NCBI RefSeq assembly: GCF_046600735.1
Contig: NZ_JBJMAW010000010.1
Coordinates: forward strand, 21,092-85,091
Reading direction: 5' to 3'
Origin: Novilysobacter_A longmucuonensis
GTDB taxonomy: Bacteria; Pseudomonadota; Gammaproteobacteria; Xanthomonadales; Xanthomonadaceae
DNA: 64,000 bases
Shown here: piece by piece, positions 7,203 through 15,714 of the stretch
Position numbering within the stretch: position 1 is the first letter of the stretch
Layout: the number at the start of each line of letters is the position of its first letter
Notes under the pieces: model-generated
What the model was told of the DNA's origin: nothing
The model's database searches: none
Seen by the model: only the letters and a program-made list of their open reading frames with translations
Program-made: the position numbers and the translations under genes

Positions 7203-9434
7203 ATGAATTCGTCTTTCATCCGACGCGACTGCGCTCCACGCGCCGCACTCCAGCGCGCCCCGCTGTATCTCGCCCTGCTGGCTGTCTCCCCGGTGCTCTG
7301 GGCCCAGGAGGACCCGCGCCACACCGAGGCGACCGACCTGGATGCGGTGGTGGTGCGGGCCAGCCCATTGGCGCGCACCGCCGAGGATCTCGCCCGCCCG
7401 GTCGAAGTGCTGGCCGGCGAACGGCTCGATGCGGCCAAGGCCAGCTCGCTCGGCGAGACCGTGAACAAGCTGCCGGGCGTGCAGTCGTCGTACTTCGGTC
7501 CCGGCGTCGGCCGGCCGGTCATCCGCGGGTTCGATGGCGCGCGCGTGCAGGTGCTCAGCGATGGGCTCAGTTCCGGCGACGTGTCGACCGTCAGCGTCGA
7601 TCACGCGGTCACGGTCGAGCCGTTCCTGGCCAACCAGATCGAGGTCCTGAAGGGCCCGGCGACCCTGCTGTACGGCAGCGGCGCGATCGGCGGCGCGGTC
7701 AACGTGGTCGACGGCCGCATCCCCGAGCTCACCACCCTGCAACCGCTGGAAGGCCGCGCCGAGCTGCGCGCCGGCACGGTCAACGACGAGCGCACCGGCA
7801 TGGCCCGGCTCGATGGCACCTCGGCGTCGGGCAATCTCGTGTTCCATTTCGACGCGCTGCATCGCGAGACCGGTGACTACGAGATTCCCGGTTTTGCCGA
7901 GAGCGCGGCGCTGCTGGCGTCCGAAGGCGAGACGCCGGACCCCGACGAGCAGGGCGTGCTTCCGAACAGCGCGTTGCGCACCGACAGCGGCGCGCTCGGC
8001 CTGTCCTGGGTCGGCGACCGCGGCTTCATCGGCGTCGGCGCCAGCTTGTTCAACACGCGCTACGGCGTGCCAGGCCATGCCGAACACGAAGAGCACGGCG
8101 ATGAAGACGAGGAGGAGCACGAGGAAGAAGAGGAAGAAGGCCATGGCGAGGAAGGCGCGGTCCGCATCGTCATGGACCAGCGCCGCAGCGAGATCCGCGG
8201 CGGCCTGAACGACCTCGGTACGCTCGGGGGGGCACTCCAATCACTGCGGATAAAGCTCGCCAACACCGTCTATACCCACACCGAATTCGAGGGCGACGAA
8301 GTCGGCACCGTGTTCGACAACGACAGCATCGAGGCGCGGTTGGAACTGGTGCACCAGCCGCTGGCGGGCTGGGACGGCGCGCTCGGTGCGCAGTTCTCGC
8401 AGCGCGATTTCCTGGCGATCGGCGCGGAGGCGTTCGTGCCCGGCTCCGAGTCACGCGACACCGGCGTATTCTGGATCGGCGAGCGCCGGCTGTTTGACGG
8501 CGCAAACGGCGGCGCGATGGTCGAACTGGGCGCGCGCCACGACCGCAACCGGGTCGATGTCGACGATGCCACCGCGATCGGGCCGGACCGCGCGTTCGAG
8601 ACCATCAGCGCCTCGGCCGCGTTGCGCTGGAACATCAGCGAGCCGTTCCACGTCTCGATCGGACTCGATCGGGCACAGCGCTCGCCGACCGCCGAGGAGC
8701 TGTATTCCAACGGCCTGCACGTCGCCACCGGCAGCATCGAGTTGGGCAACCCGCGGCTCGACGTGGAGACCGCCAACCGCGCCGAGTTCGGCCTGCACTG
8801 GCACACCGGCCCGCTGCGCGTCGGCGCGCAGGTCTACCACGTGCGCTTCGACGACTTCGTCTACCTGGCCGACACCGGCACCGCCGACGATGGCCTGCCG
8901 GTGCGGGTGTGGACCCAGGACGATGCGCGCTTCAACGGCGCCGAGGCCGAGGTCGACTGGACCTTCGCCGACAACGACAGCGGCGCCTGGGCAGTGCGCG
9001 TGTTCGGCGATGTGGTCCGCGCCGAGCTGACCGGCAGCGGCACGCGGCCGCTCGATGTCTCGGTCCCGCATGGCGACCGCACCGACGATTACACGGTCGA
9101 TCTCACGCGTGGCGGAAACCTGCCGCGCATCGCGCCGTCGCGGCTGGGCGGCGAGCTGCGCTGGGAACACGGTCCGCTGCGCGCCTCGCTGGGCGCGGTG
9201 CGTTACGCGCGCCAGGATGACGTCGCCGCCTTCGAGACCGCGACGGCGGGCTACACCCTGGTCGACGCGCACCTCGCCTGGCATATCGACCGCAGCGGCG
9301 GCAACGCGTGGGAGGTGTTCCTGGACGGCAGCAACCTGCTCGACGAGGAGGCGCGCGTGCATACCTCGTTCCTCAAGGACCTGGCGCCGTTGCCGGGGCG
9401 TGGGGTGGCGTTCGGGGTGCGGGCGTTCTTCTGA
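7203..9434 (+). CDS. TonB-dependent outer-membrane receptor, ZnuD-like (zinc)
   Basis: A 743-residue protein with a signal peptide ending near ALLAVSPVLWAQ, a plug domain (about residues 45-165; SSLGETVNKLPGVQSSYFGPG, RPVIRGFDGARVQVLSDG, VEVLKGPATLLYGSGAIGG) and a 22-strand barrel ending in Phe (GVAFGVRAFF). Around residues 290-318 a loop is almost wholly His/Glu/Asp (for example HEEHGDEDEEEHEEEEEE). Such metal-gathering loops are seen in ZnuD-type zinc receptors. With zur next door and an upstream candidate Zur box, zinc (or zinc chelate) uptake driven by TonB is likely. Other divalent metals cannot be excluded from sequence. Confidence 0.85.
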   Translation: MNSSFIRRDCAPRAALQRAPLYLALLAVSPVLWAQEDPRHTEATDLDAVVVRASPLARTAEDLARPVEVLAGERLDAAKASSLGETVNKLPGVQSSYFGPGVGRPVIRGFDGARVQVLSDGLSSGDVSTVSVDHAVTVEPFLANQIEVLKGPATLLYGSGAIGGAVNVVDGRIPELTTLQPLEGRAELRAGTVNDERTGMARLDGTSASGNLVFHFDALHRETGDYEIPGFAESAALLASEGETPDPDEQGVLPNSALRTDSGALGLSWVGDRGFIGVGASLFNTRYGVPGHAEHEEHGDEDEEEHEEEEEEGHGEEGAVRIVMDQRRSEIRGGLNDLGTLGGALQSLRIKLANTVYTHTEFEGDEVGTVFDNDSIEARLELVHQPLAGWDGALGAQFSQRDFLAIGAEAFVPGSESRDTGVFWIGERRLFDGANGGAMVELGARHDRNRVDVDDATAIGPDRAFETISASAALRWNISEPFHVSIGLDRAQRSPTAEELYSNGLHVATGSIELGNPRLDVETANRAEFGLHWHTGPLRVGAQVYHVRFDDFVYLADTGTADDGLPVRVWTQDDARFNGAEAEVDWTFADNDSGAWAVRVFGDVVRAELTGSGTRPLDVSVPHGDRTDDYTVDLTRGGNLPRIAPSRLGGELRWEHGPLRASLGAVRYARQDDVAAFETATAGYTLVDAHLAWHIDRSGGNAWEVFLDGSNLLDEEARVHTSFLKDLAPLPGRGVAFGVRAFF

Positions 9435-9465
9435 ACCACAATCGCCGCGGCAGGCCCCCGAAACC

Positions 9466-9487
9466 GTAGGAGCGGCTTCAGCCGCGA
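9466..9487 (+). repeat. GTAG-headed palindromic repeat, arm type GGCTTCAGCC
   Basis: GTAGGAGCGGCTTCAGCCGC plus GA, 31 bases after the TonB receptor stop. This is the commonest arm type in the window. Confidence 0.9.
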
Positions 9488-9498
9488 CCCGTTGTCTC

Positions 9499-9572
9499 CT
9501 GTAGGAGCGACGTGAGTCGCGACCGCGCAGGTTCGGATGCTTGCGCGGTCGCGACTCACGTCGCTCCTACAG
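9499..9572. repeat. head-to-head pair of GTAG repeats forming a 31-bp perfect inverted repeat
   Basis: One element with arms GACGTGAGTC at 9501-9522 faces its reverse complement at 9549-9570. The symmetry extends outward and inward so that 9499-9529 pairs perfectly with 9542-9572 around a 12-base loop. It lies between the convergent receptor and zur genes and can act as a bidirectional terminator. The CTAC at 9567-9570 contains the zur stop codon. Confidence 0.9.
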
Positions 9573-10067
9573 CTCCGGCGCGCTTGCTCGCTTCGCACAA
9601 GCAGCACACAACCCATGCACTTCCAATGTCTGCGCCTGCGGCACGAAGCCCAGCGCGCGCGCACGCTGGTCGAGTGCATCGACGATCTGCTCGTCCTCCA
9701 ACTCGGTCGCGCAATGGCAGCGGTCGCAGATCAGGAACGGCACCGCGTGCTGCTCACCGCCGGGGTGGTGGCAACCGACGAACGCGTTGATCGAGGCGAG
9801 CTTGTGGATGAAGCCGTGCTCGAGCAGGAAGTCGAGCGCGCGGTACACCGTCGGCGGCGCGGCGGCGTCATGGGTTTCCTTCATCTGGTCGAGCAGTTCG
9901 TAGGCCTTGAGCGGCCGGTCGGCATCGCCGATCAGCCGCAGCGCGTGGGCGCGGATCGGGGTCAGCCGCAGGCCGCGCTGCTCGCAGGCCCGCTCCACTT
10001 CCTGCACGTAGGCGGCGCCGTCGTGGACGTGGTGGTGCGGGTCGGTGCAGGCGTGGTCTTCACTCAT
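9567..10067 (-). CDS. zur: Fur-family zinc uptake regulator
   Basis: A 166-residue Fur-family repressor. The N terminus is His-rich (DPHHHVHD). The winged helix is at about 20-95, with the recognition helix APPTVYRALDFLLEHG. The metal-binding half follows (GCHHPGGEQH). The structural zinc pairs C114-x-x-C117 (CDRC) and C-A-A-C near residue 155 match E. coli Zur rather than Fur. It should repress zinc-uptake genes when zinc is plentiful; the adjacent receptor and MerC-like gene are the likely targets. The stop codon TAG is formed by the GTAG head of a repeat element, so the last residues may have been altered by that insertion. Confidence 0.88.
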   Translation of the reverse strand: MSEDHACTDPHHHVHDGAAYVQEVERACEQRGLRLTPIRAHALRLIGDADRPLKAYELLDQMKETHDAAAPPTVYRALDFLLEHGFIHKLASINAFVGCHHPGGEQHAVPFLICDRCHCATELEDEQIVDALDQRARALGFVPQAQTLEVHGLCAACAKRASAPEL

Positions 10068-10088
10068 TGCAGGTGGCCTCCAAGGGGC

Positions 10089-11495
10089 TCATCCGGCGGC
10101 GGGAATCTTGCCCAGGGCGGTGTCGATGCGTTGCAGGGCCTGCGCCTGGCCGGCGAGATACACGGTGTGCGAGATGTCGGGACTGACCTGGGTGCCGGTG
10201 ATCGCCACGCGCAGCGGCTGGGCGACCTTGCCCATGCCCAGCCCCAGCGCCTCGGCGGTCTCGTGCAGCGCGCCCGCCACCGCCTCTGCGCTCCAGGCGG
10301 GAAGGCGCGCGAGGCGTTCGCGCGCACCGGCCAGCGGCGCCTGGGCGCCCGCGTTGAGGTGCTTGGCGACGGCGGCATCGTCGTACTGCTCGATCGGGCG
10401 GTACCAGACCGCCGCGCGCTCGGCCATGTCCTTCAGCGTCTGCACGCGATCGCGCAGCGCGATCACCACATCGGCCGGCGCCGGGCCGCTGGCGAGGTCG
10501 AAGCCGTTGTTTTCCAGATGCCACACCAGGTGCGTTGCGACCTCGGCCGGGTCGTCGGCCTTCAGGTATTGCTGGTTGAGCCAGCCGAGCTTGGCGGTAT
10601 CGAAGCGCGCGGCCGACTGGTTGACGTCCTCGATCCGGAACAGCCGCACCATGTCCTCGACCGAAAAGATCTCCTGGTCACCGTGCGACCAGCCCAGCCG
10701 CACCAGGTAGTTCAGCAGTGCGTGCGGCAGGTAGCCATCGTCGCGGTACTGCATCACCCCGACCGCGCCGTGGCGCTTGGACAGCTTGGTGCCGTCGGCG
10801 CCGAGGATCATCGGCAGGTGGGCGAACGCCGGCACCGGGGCGCCGAGCGCCTGGTACAGGTTCACCTGGCGCGGGGTGTTGTTGACGTGGTCGTCGCCGC
10901 GGATCACATCGGTGATCCGCATGTCCAGGTCATCGACCACGACCGCGAAGTTGTAGGTCGGAAAACCGTCCGAGCGGATCAGCACCAGGTCGTCGAGCTC
11001 GGTGTTGCTCCAGACGATGCGGCCCTTGACCTTGTCCTCGAACGCGACCTCGCCCGCCAGCGGGTTCTTGAAGCGGATGACCTTGTTGGGGTCGTCGCGG
11101 TCGGGCAGGCCCAGGTCGCGCGCGCGGCCGTCGTAGCGCGGCTTGTTGCCGGCGGCCTGCGCCGCTTCGCGCATCGCGTCGATCTCCTCGCGCGACTCGT
11201 ACGCGTAATAGGCCTTGCCGGCCTGGACCAGCTCGCTGGCGACCTGGCGGTAGCGCTCAAAGCGGTGGGTCTGGTAGATCGGACCTTCGTCGGCGTCCAA
11301 CCCGAGCCAGCGCATGCCGTCGATGATCGCCTGCACCGCCGCGTCGGTACTGCGCTCGCGGTCGGTGTCCTCAACGCGCAGGATGAACTGGCCGCCTCGG
11401 CGACGCGCCTCCAACCAGCAATACAGCGCAGTGCGCGCACCGCCGATGTGCAGGTAGCCGGTGGGACTGGGGGCGAAACGGGTGCGGCAGGACAT
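10089..11495 (-). CDS. gltX: glutamyl-tRNA synthetase
   Basis: A 468-residue class I aminoacyl-tRNA synthetase that charges tRNA-Glu in the cytoplasm. The HIGH signature is at about residues 15-25 (TGYLHIGGARTALY) and the KMSKS motif is the family variant KLSKRHGAVGV. FAPSPTGYLHIG and the AYESREEIDAMR segment are typical of bacterial GluRS. Length is normal. The zur gene ends the minus-strand run 21 bases downstream, which suggests possible co-transcription of gltX and zur. A repeat pair separates gltX from lpxH. Confidence 0.95.
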   Translation of the reverse strand: MSCRTRFAPSPTGYLHIGGARTALYCWLEARRRGGQFILRVEDTDRERSTDAAVQAIIDGMRWLGLDADEGPIYQTHRFERYRQVASELVQAGKAYYAYESREEIDAMREAAQAAGNKPRYDGRARDLGLPDRDDPNKVIRFKNPLAGEVAFEDKVKGRIVWSNTELDDLVLIRSDGFPTYNFAVVVDDLDMRITDVIRGDDHVNNTPRQVNLYQALGAPVPAFAHLPMILGADGTKLSKRHGAVGVMQYRDDGYLPHALLNYLVRLGWSHGDQEIFSVEDMVRLFRIEDVNQSAARFDTAKLGWLNQQYLKADDPAEVATHLVWHLENNGFDLASGPAPADVVIALRDRVQTLKDMAERAAVWYRPIEQYDDAAVAKHLNAGAQAPLAGARERLARLPAWSAEAVAGALHETAEALGLGMGKVAQPLRVAITGTQVSPDISHTVYLAGQAQALQRIDTALGKIPAAG

Positions 11496-11534
11496 GCGGT
11501 GGCGCTCGATAACGACAATGCGCGATTTTACCGC

Positions 11535-11599
11535 GTAGAGCCGAGCTTGCTCGGCTGCGCCTCTCCCACCTTCCCGCAGCCGAGCAAGCTCGGCTCTAC
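11535..11599. repeat. inverted pair of GTAGAGCCGAGCTTGCTCGG repeats
   Basis: GTAGAGCCGAGCTTGCTCGG (11535 on) and its reverse complement (11578-11599) face each other in the 5'-5' gap between the divergent gltX and lpxH. The head is GTAGAGC, a sister type to the GTAGGAGC elements elsewhere in the window. It resembles the GTAG-headed elements described in Stenotrophomonas (SMAG). Confidence 0.85.
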
Positions 11600-11646
11600 G
11601 CCGAAGGAAGTCCCATCAACAGCGGATATCGGAGGACAATGCCGCC

Positions 11647-12378
11647 ATGCCCACCCTCTTCATCTCCGACCTGCACCTGGACGCCGAGCGCCCGCAGATC
11701 ACTGGCCTGTTCGAGCGCTTCCTGCGTGACCAGGCCCGTAGCGCCGAGGCCTTGTACATCCTGGGTGACCTGTTCGAGGCCTGGGTCGGCGACGATGATC
11801 CCTCCGAGACCGGCGCGCGCGTCGCAGCCGGGCTGGGCGCGCTGCGCGAGGCCGGGGTGCCGGTGTATTTCATCCGCGGCAACCGTGATTTCCTGCTCGG
11901 GCTGGACTACGCGCGCCGCGCCGGGATGACCATTCTGCCGGACCCGGCGGTGGTGATGCTGTACGGCCGGCCGACCCTGCTGATGCACGGCGATACCTTG
12001 TGCACCGACGATGTCGCCTACCAGCATTTCCGCGTGCAGACGCGGAATCCGCAGTGGCAGGCGGAGTTCCTGGCGCAACCGCTGGCCGCGCGGCTCGCGT
12101 TCGCGCAGCAGGCGCGCGCGGCGAGCCAGGCCCACCAGTCGGGGCTGCAATCGCAAGGGACCATGGAGGCGATCACCGACGTCGCGCCGGCCACGGTCGA
12201 AGGCACATTGGCGCAGTTCGGCATCGACACCCTGATCCACGGGCATACCCATCGGCCGGCGGTGCATGAGCTCGAGATTGCCGGTACCCCATGCCGAAGG
12301 ATTGTGCTGGGGGACTGGTACGAGCAGGGCTCTGTGCTGCGGATCGATGCAACCGGCGCTCGCCTGGAGGTCTTGTAG
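11647..12378 (+). CDS. lpxH: UDP-2,3-diacylglucosamine diphosphatase
   Basis: A 243-residue calcineurin-like metallophosphoesterase that hydrolyses UDP-2,3-diacylglucosamine to lipid X at the inner membrane (lipid A pathway, step 4). All five metallophosphatase motifs are visible: FISDLHLD (DxH), LGDLFEAWVGDD (GDxxD), IRGNRDFLLG (GNxD), MHGDTLCTDD (GDxL) and IHGHTHRPAVH (GHTH). Length is normal. Its TAG stop is part of the GTAG head of a repeat starting at 12375, so the native C terminus probably ended slightly differently before the repeat arrived. Confidence 0.93.
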   Translation: MPTLFISDLHLDAERPQITGLFERFLRDQARSAEALYILGDLFEAWVGDDDPSETGARVAAGLGALREAGVPVYFIRGNRDFLLGLDYARRAGMTILPDPAVVMLYGRPTLLMHGDTLCTDDVAYQHFRVQTRNPQWQAEFLAQPLAARLAFAQQARAASQAHQSGLQSQGTMEAITDVAPATVEGTLAQFGIDTLIHGHTHRPAVHELEIAGTPCRRIVLGDWYEQGSVLRIDATGARLEVL

Positions 12379-12529
12379 GAGCGGGCCATGCCCGCGACCG
12401 GAGATTCGCTGCGGCGTAATCGCGCCCATGGGGCGCTCCTACAAAAGCCGGCGCGGTCTTGTAGGAGCGGGCCATGCCCGCGACCGGGAGTGCGCGGCGG
12501 CGGGCATCGCGCCCATGGGGCGCTCCTAC
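12375..12529. repeat. two tandem copies of a head-to-head GTAG repeat pair
   Basis: Module one: GTAGGAGCGGGCCATGCCCG at 12375-12397 and the facing TCGCGCCCATGGGGCGCTCC at 12421-12442. Module two repeats the same pair at 12461-12483 and 12507-12529. Right-hand elements use arms GCGCCCATGGGGCGC, differing from the left-hand GGGCCATGCCC arms, yet each is self-complementary. Lies between convergent lpxH and the DUF455 gene. Confidence 0.9.
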
Positions 12530-12539
12530 AAAGAACGGA

Positions 12540-13352
12540 TCAGCGTGCGGCGAGTTGCTGCAGCATCGCCAGCTCCCGCTCGTCGAACCCGGCGGCGCTG
12601 CGCGCCTCAAGGTTGAACGGACCGCGGAGGGCGGTGCGTGCATATTCGCCCAGCAACTCGCGGAACTTCATGGCCGGGTCGGCGCCTTCGCGCTCGCAAT
12701 ACCAGCGGAACCAGCGTGAACCGGCGGCCACGTGCGCAACTTCCTCACGCAGGATCAGCTCAAGAATCGTGACCGTGGCGTGGTCGCCGAGGCCGTGCAG
12801 CCTGGCGATCATCCCCGGGGTGACATCCAGCCCGCGCGCTTCCAGCACCCGCGGCACCAGCGCCATGCGGGCCAGCCCGTCATGCGCGGTTTTCTCGGCC
12901 ATCTCCCACAGCCCGTTGTGGGCATCGAAATCGCCGTAGTCGAAGCCCAGCTGCCGCAGGCGCTCGCGCAGCAGCATGAAATGGCGCGCCTCATCAAAGG
13001 CGACGCCGACCCAGTCCGCATGGAACGCCTGCGGCAACCCGCGGAAGCGGTAGACCGCGTCCCAGGCCAGGTCGATCGCGTTGAACTCGATATGCGCGAT
13101 CGCATGCACGAACGCGGCGCGGCCTTCGTCGGTGCCAAGGCCGCGTTTGGGCAACTCGCGCGGGTGCACCAGCCTGGGCCGCTGTGGCCGGCCGGGCATG
13201 CCGATCGACTCCGGCGGCGGCGCATCGTCGGGGATCGCCAGCTCGCCACGGGCGAAGGCCTCGGCGGCGGCGAAGGTCGCGCTGACCTTGGCCTCCGGCG
13301 TGGCGGCATCGAGACAGGTGCGGGCGGCGTCGAACAGCGATGGATGCATCAC
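12540..13352 (-). CDS. DUF455-family ferritin-like protein
   Basis: A 270-residue protein of the DUF455 family. The ferritin-like four-helix bundle is indicated by HAIAHIEFNAIDLAWDAVYRF and by VAFDEARHFMLLRERL, the two ExxH-like metal-ligand helices, with a third acidic/His helix TILELILREEVAHVAAG. A di-metal centre is inferred. The family function is not established; it has been discussed in relation to tRNA-modifying MiaE-like and other diiron proteins. It stands alone between repeat clusters. Two adjacent Met codons leave the start ambiguous by one residue. Confidence 0.8.
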   Translation of the reverse strand: MMHPSLFDAARTCLDAATPEAKVSATFAAAEAFARGELAIPDDAPPPESIGMPGRPQRPRLVHPRELPKRGLGTDEGRAAFVHAIAHIEFNAIDLAWDAVYRFRGLPQAFHADWVGVAFDEARHFMLLRERLRQLGFDYGDFDAHNGLWEMAEKTAHDGLARMALVPRVLEARGLDVTPGMIARLHGLGDHATVTILELILREEVAHVAAGSRWFRWYCEREGADPAMKFRELLGEYARTALRGPFNLEARSAAGFDERELAMLQQLAAR

Positions 13353-13360
13353 AAGCTTTT

Positions 13361-13565
13361 GTAGGAGCGGCTTCAGCCGCGATGGAAATGACGCGTTGCG
13401 CCTGAAAGGGCATGCTCTCGTCTACTGTAGGAGCGACGTAAGTCGCGACCCGCAGGACACGGGAAACCACGCAGGTCGCGACTTACGTCGCTCCTACCAT
13501 CGGACTGCGCGCTCTGGCCCGAGCCTGGGCAACCGACTCTGGTTCGCGGCTGAAGCCGCTCCTAC
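13361..13565. repeat. cluster of four GTAG repeats in two nested face-to-face pairs
   Basis: The outer pair has GGCTTCAGCC arms (13361-13382 and, reversed, 13544-13565). The inner pair has GACGTAAGTC arms (13427-13448 and, reversed, 13476-13497). The arms match within each pair and differ between pairs. The cluster fills the gap between the DUF455 gene start and the purF stop, so it could end purF transcripts. Confidence 0.9.
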
Positions 13566-13574
13566 GAACGATGG

Positions 13575-15044
13575 TTACGAGGCCCGGCGCGTGGTCTTGG
13601 CTTCGTCGGACCGCAGGCGCTTGATGCGCTCGAAATAGTCGGCCTCGGTGCCGGTCACGTAGTGGCCGTTGAAGCACGAGGCATCGAAATGTTCGATGCG
13701 GTCCTTGGGCCCGGAGACTGCGTGCTCCAGGTCCGCCAGGTCCTGGTAGATCAGCCAGTCGCAGCCGAGCAGGGCCTGCACTTCCTCGTCGGTGCGATCG
13801 TGCGCGATGAGCTCGTCGACCGAGGGCATGTCGATGCCGTAGATGTTCGGGTGCCGGACCGGCGGGGCGGCCGAAGCCAGGTACACCTTGCGCGCGCCGG
13901 CATCGCGCGCCATCTGCACGATCTGGCGCGAGGTGGTGCCGCGCACGATCGAGTCATCGACCAGCAGCACCACCCGGTTGCGGAACTCCAGCGGGATCGG
14001 GTTGAGCTTGCGGCGCACCGATTTGGCCCGTTCGCCCTGGCCCGGCATGATGAAGGTGCGGCCGATGTAGCGGTTCTTGATGAAGCCTTCGCGGTACTTC
14101 ACACCGAGCGTGAGCGCCATCTCCAGCGCCGAATCGCGCGAGGTGTCGGGGATCGGGATCACCACGTCGATGTCGTGGTCCGGGCGCAGCCGCAGGATCT
14201 TCTCGCCCAGGGTCACGCCCATGCGCATGCGCGCCTTGTGCACCGAGATGTCGTCCATCATCGAGTCCGGCCGGGCGAAGTACACGTACTCGAAGATGCA
14301 CGGTGTGTGTGCACGCGGTTCGGCGCACTGGCGGCTGTGCAACTGGCCGTCCTCGGTGATCAGGATGCCCTCGCCGGGGCCCACGTCGCGCACCCGCTCG
14401 AAACCGATCAGGTCCAGCGCCACCGATTCGGACGCCACCGCGTACTCGTCGTGCCCGCCGCTGTTGCGCTTGCCCAGCACCAGCGGACGGATGCCGTGCG
14501 GATCACGGATCGCGACCAGGCCCAGGCCCAGCACGGTCGCCACCGCGGTGTAGCCGCCCACGCACCGGCGGTGCACGCCCTCGATCGCCTTGAACACCGC
14601 ATCCGGGGTCAGCACCCGCTGGGTGTCGAGCTCGTGCGCGAACACGTTCAGCAGCACCTCGGAGTCGGAGTCGGTGCTGATGTTGCGGCGGTCCTGCTCG
14701 AATATTTCCAGGCGCAGCGCATCGGTGTTGATCAGGTTGCCGTTGTGCGCCAGCGCGATGCCGAACGGCGAGTTGACGTAGAACGGCTGGGCCTCGTCCA
14801 GGCCTTCGCTGCCGGCGGTCGGATAGCGGCAGTGGCCGATGCCCATGTGGCCCTGCAGCACGCGCATGGCCTTCTCGCCGAACACCTCGCTGACCAGCCC
14901 GCTGCCCTTGTGCACGCGCAGCTTGCTGCCATCGGCGGTGGCGATGCCGGCCGCGTCCTGGCCGCGATGCTGCAGCACCGTAAGGCCATCGTACAGTTGC
15001 GTCGCGACGTGGCTGCTGCCGACGATTCCGATAATGCCGCACAT
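13575..15044 (-). CDS. purF: amidophosphoribosyltransferase
   Basis: A 489-residue enzyme that makes phosphoribosylamine from PRPP and glutamine, the first committed step of purine synthesis. The class II glutaminase domain starts right at Cys2 (MCGIIGIVG), so the N-terminal Met must be removed. The glutaminase domain spans roughly 2-235. The phosphoribosyltransferase domain has the PRPP loop VVLLVDDSIVRGTTSRQIV and the ASAAPPVRHPNIYGIDMP segment. It is the last gene of a folC-dedD-cvpA-purF run, the same order as in E. coli. No PurR-type operator was identified. Confidence 0.96.
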   Translation of the reverse strand: MCGIIGIVGSSHVATQLYDGLTVLQHRGQDAAGIATADGSKLRVHKGSGLVSEVFGEKAMRVLQGHMGIGHCRYPTAGSEGLDEAQPFYVNSPFGIALAHNGNLINTDALRLEIFEQDRRNISTDSDSEVLLNVFAHELDTQRVLTPDAVFKAIEGVHRRCVGGYTAVATVLGLGLVAIRDPHGIRPLVLGKRNSGGHDEYAVASESVALDLIGFERVRDVGPGEGILITEDGQLHSRQCAEPRAHTPCIFEYVYFARPDSMMDDISVHKARMRMGVTLGEKILRLRPDHDIDVVIPIPDTSRDSALEMALTLGVKYREGFIKNRYIGRTFIMPGQGERAKSVRRKLNPIPLEFRNRVVLLVDDSIVRGTTSRQIVQMARDAGARKVYLASAAPPVRHPNIYGIDMPSVDELIAHDRTDEEVQALLGCDWLIYQDLADLEHAVSGPKDRIEHFDASCFNGHYVTGTEADYFERIKRLRSDEAKTTRRAS

Positions 15045-15089
15045 GGGATTAAGTCCTGACCGTGGTCGATTGAGTGTGTCGTAACGGTG

Positions 15090-15644
15090 TCAGGCGCCTG
15101 CTGGCACCGGTAACACCGAGTCGTTGCCGCTGTCGGGCGACGCACTTGCGCCGCCGCTGAAATCCACCTGCGCCGCGACGCCGTCGGGCAGCCACGCGCG
15201 CAGCCATTGCGCCCCCGGCACGAATACCGGCACCACCCGCGAGTGGCGCCATTGCGATTCGCGCGGCATCGAGGTCAGCCCGAGCAGCAGCACCAGCGCG
15301 CAGGCGACGAACACGCCGCGCGCCACGCCAAGGCCCAGGCCCAGCAGCCGGTCCGGGCCGGACAGTCCGACCGAATGCACCAGCTTGCGCACCAGCCACC
15401 CGACGGCCCCGACCACCAGCAACACGCCGATGAAGCTCAGCGCATAACCGGCGAGCAACTGCCCCGCACCCGGTTCGCCACCGCCGGCGAGCAGCACCGC
15501 CGCCTGCGCGCCGAAGCGGAATGCCGCCCAGGCCGCCAGCACCCAAGCGGCCAGCGAGGCCAGCACGCCGACGAAGCCGCGCATCAGGCCCAGCAAGGCC
15601 GACACCGCGACGATCGCCAGCAGCACCCAGTCCAGCGCCATCAT
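15090..15644 (-). CDS. cvpA: CvpA-family membrane protein
   Basis: A 184-residue inner-membrane protein with an N-terminal hydrophobic stretch (LDWVLLAIVAVSALLGLMRGF) typical of CvpA, then three further segments (about 25-45, 65-88 and 100-125) and a polar tail. CvpA was named for colicin V production and is linked to envelope and stress phenotypes; its molecular role is not settled. It lies between dedD and purF as in E. coli. The start is taken at the double Met around 15641-15644; an upstream in-frame ATG (15701) would add an Arg-rich stretch that does not look native. Confidence 0.85.
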   Translation of the reverse strand: MMALDWVLLAIVAVSALLGLMRGFVGVLASLAAWVLAAWAAFRFGAQAAVLLAGGGEPGAGQLLAGYALSFIGVLLVVGAVGWLVRKLVHSVGLSGPDRLLGLGLGVARGVFVACALVLLLGLTSMPRESQWRHSRVVPVFVPGAQWLRAWLPDGVAAQVDFSGGASASPDSGNDSVLPVPAGA

Positions 15645-15714
15645 CCGCGCACCGCCGACACCGCCGCCTCGCCATCGTGCGCGCGAGGCCCGCATGAGCA
15701 CACCCGGCGCACCG

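Noticed and set aside
9537..11729. Long plus-strand frame over zur and gltX
   Set aside because: Antisense to two clear genes; no motif.
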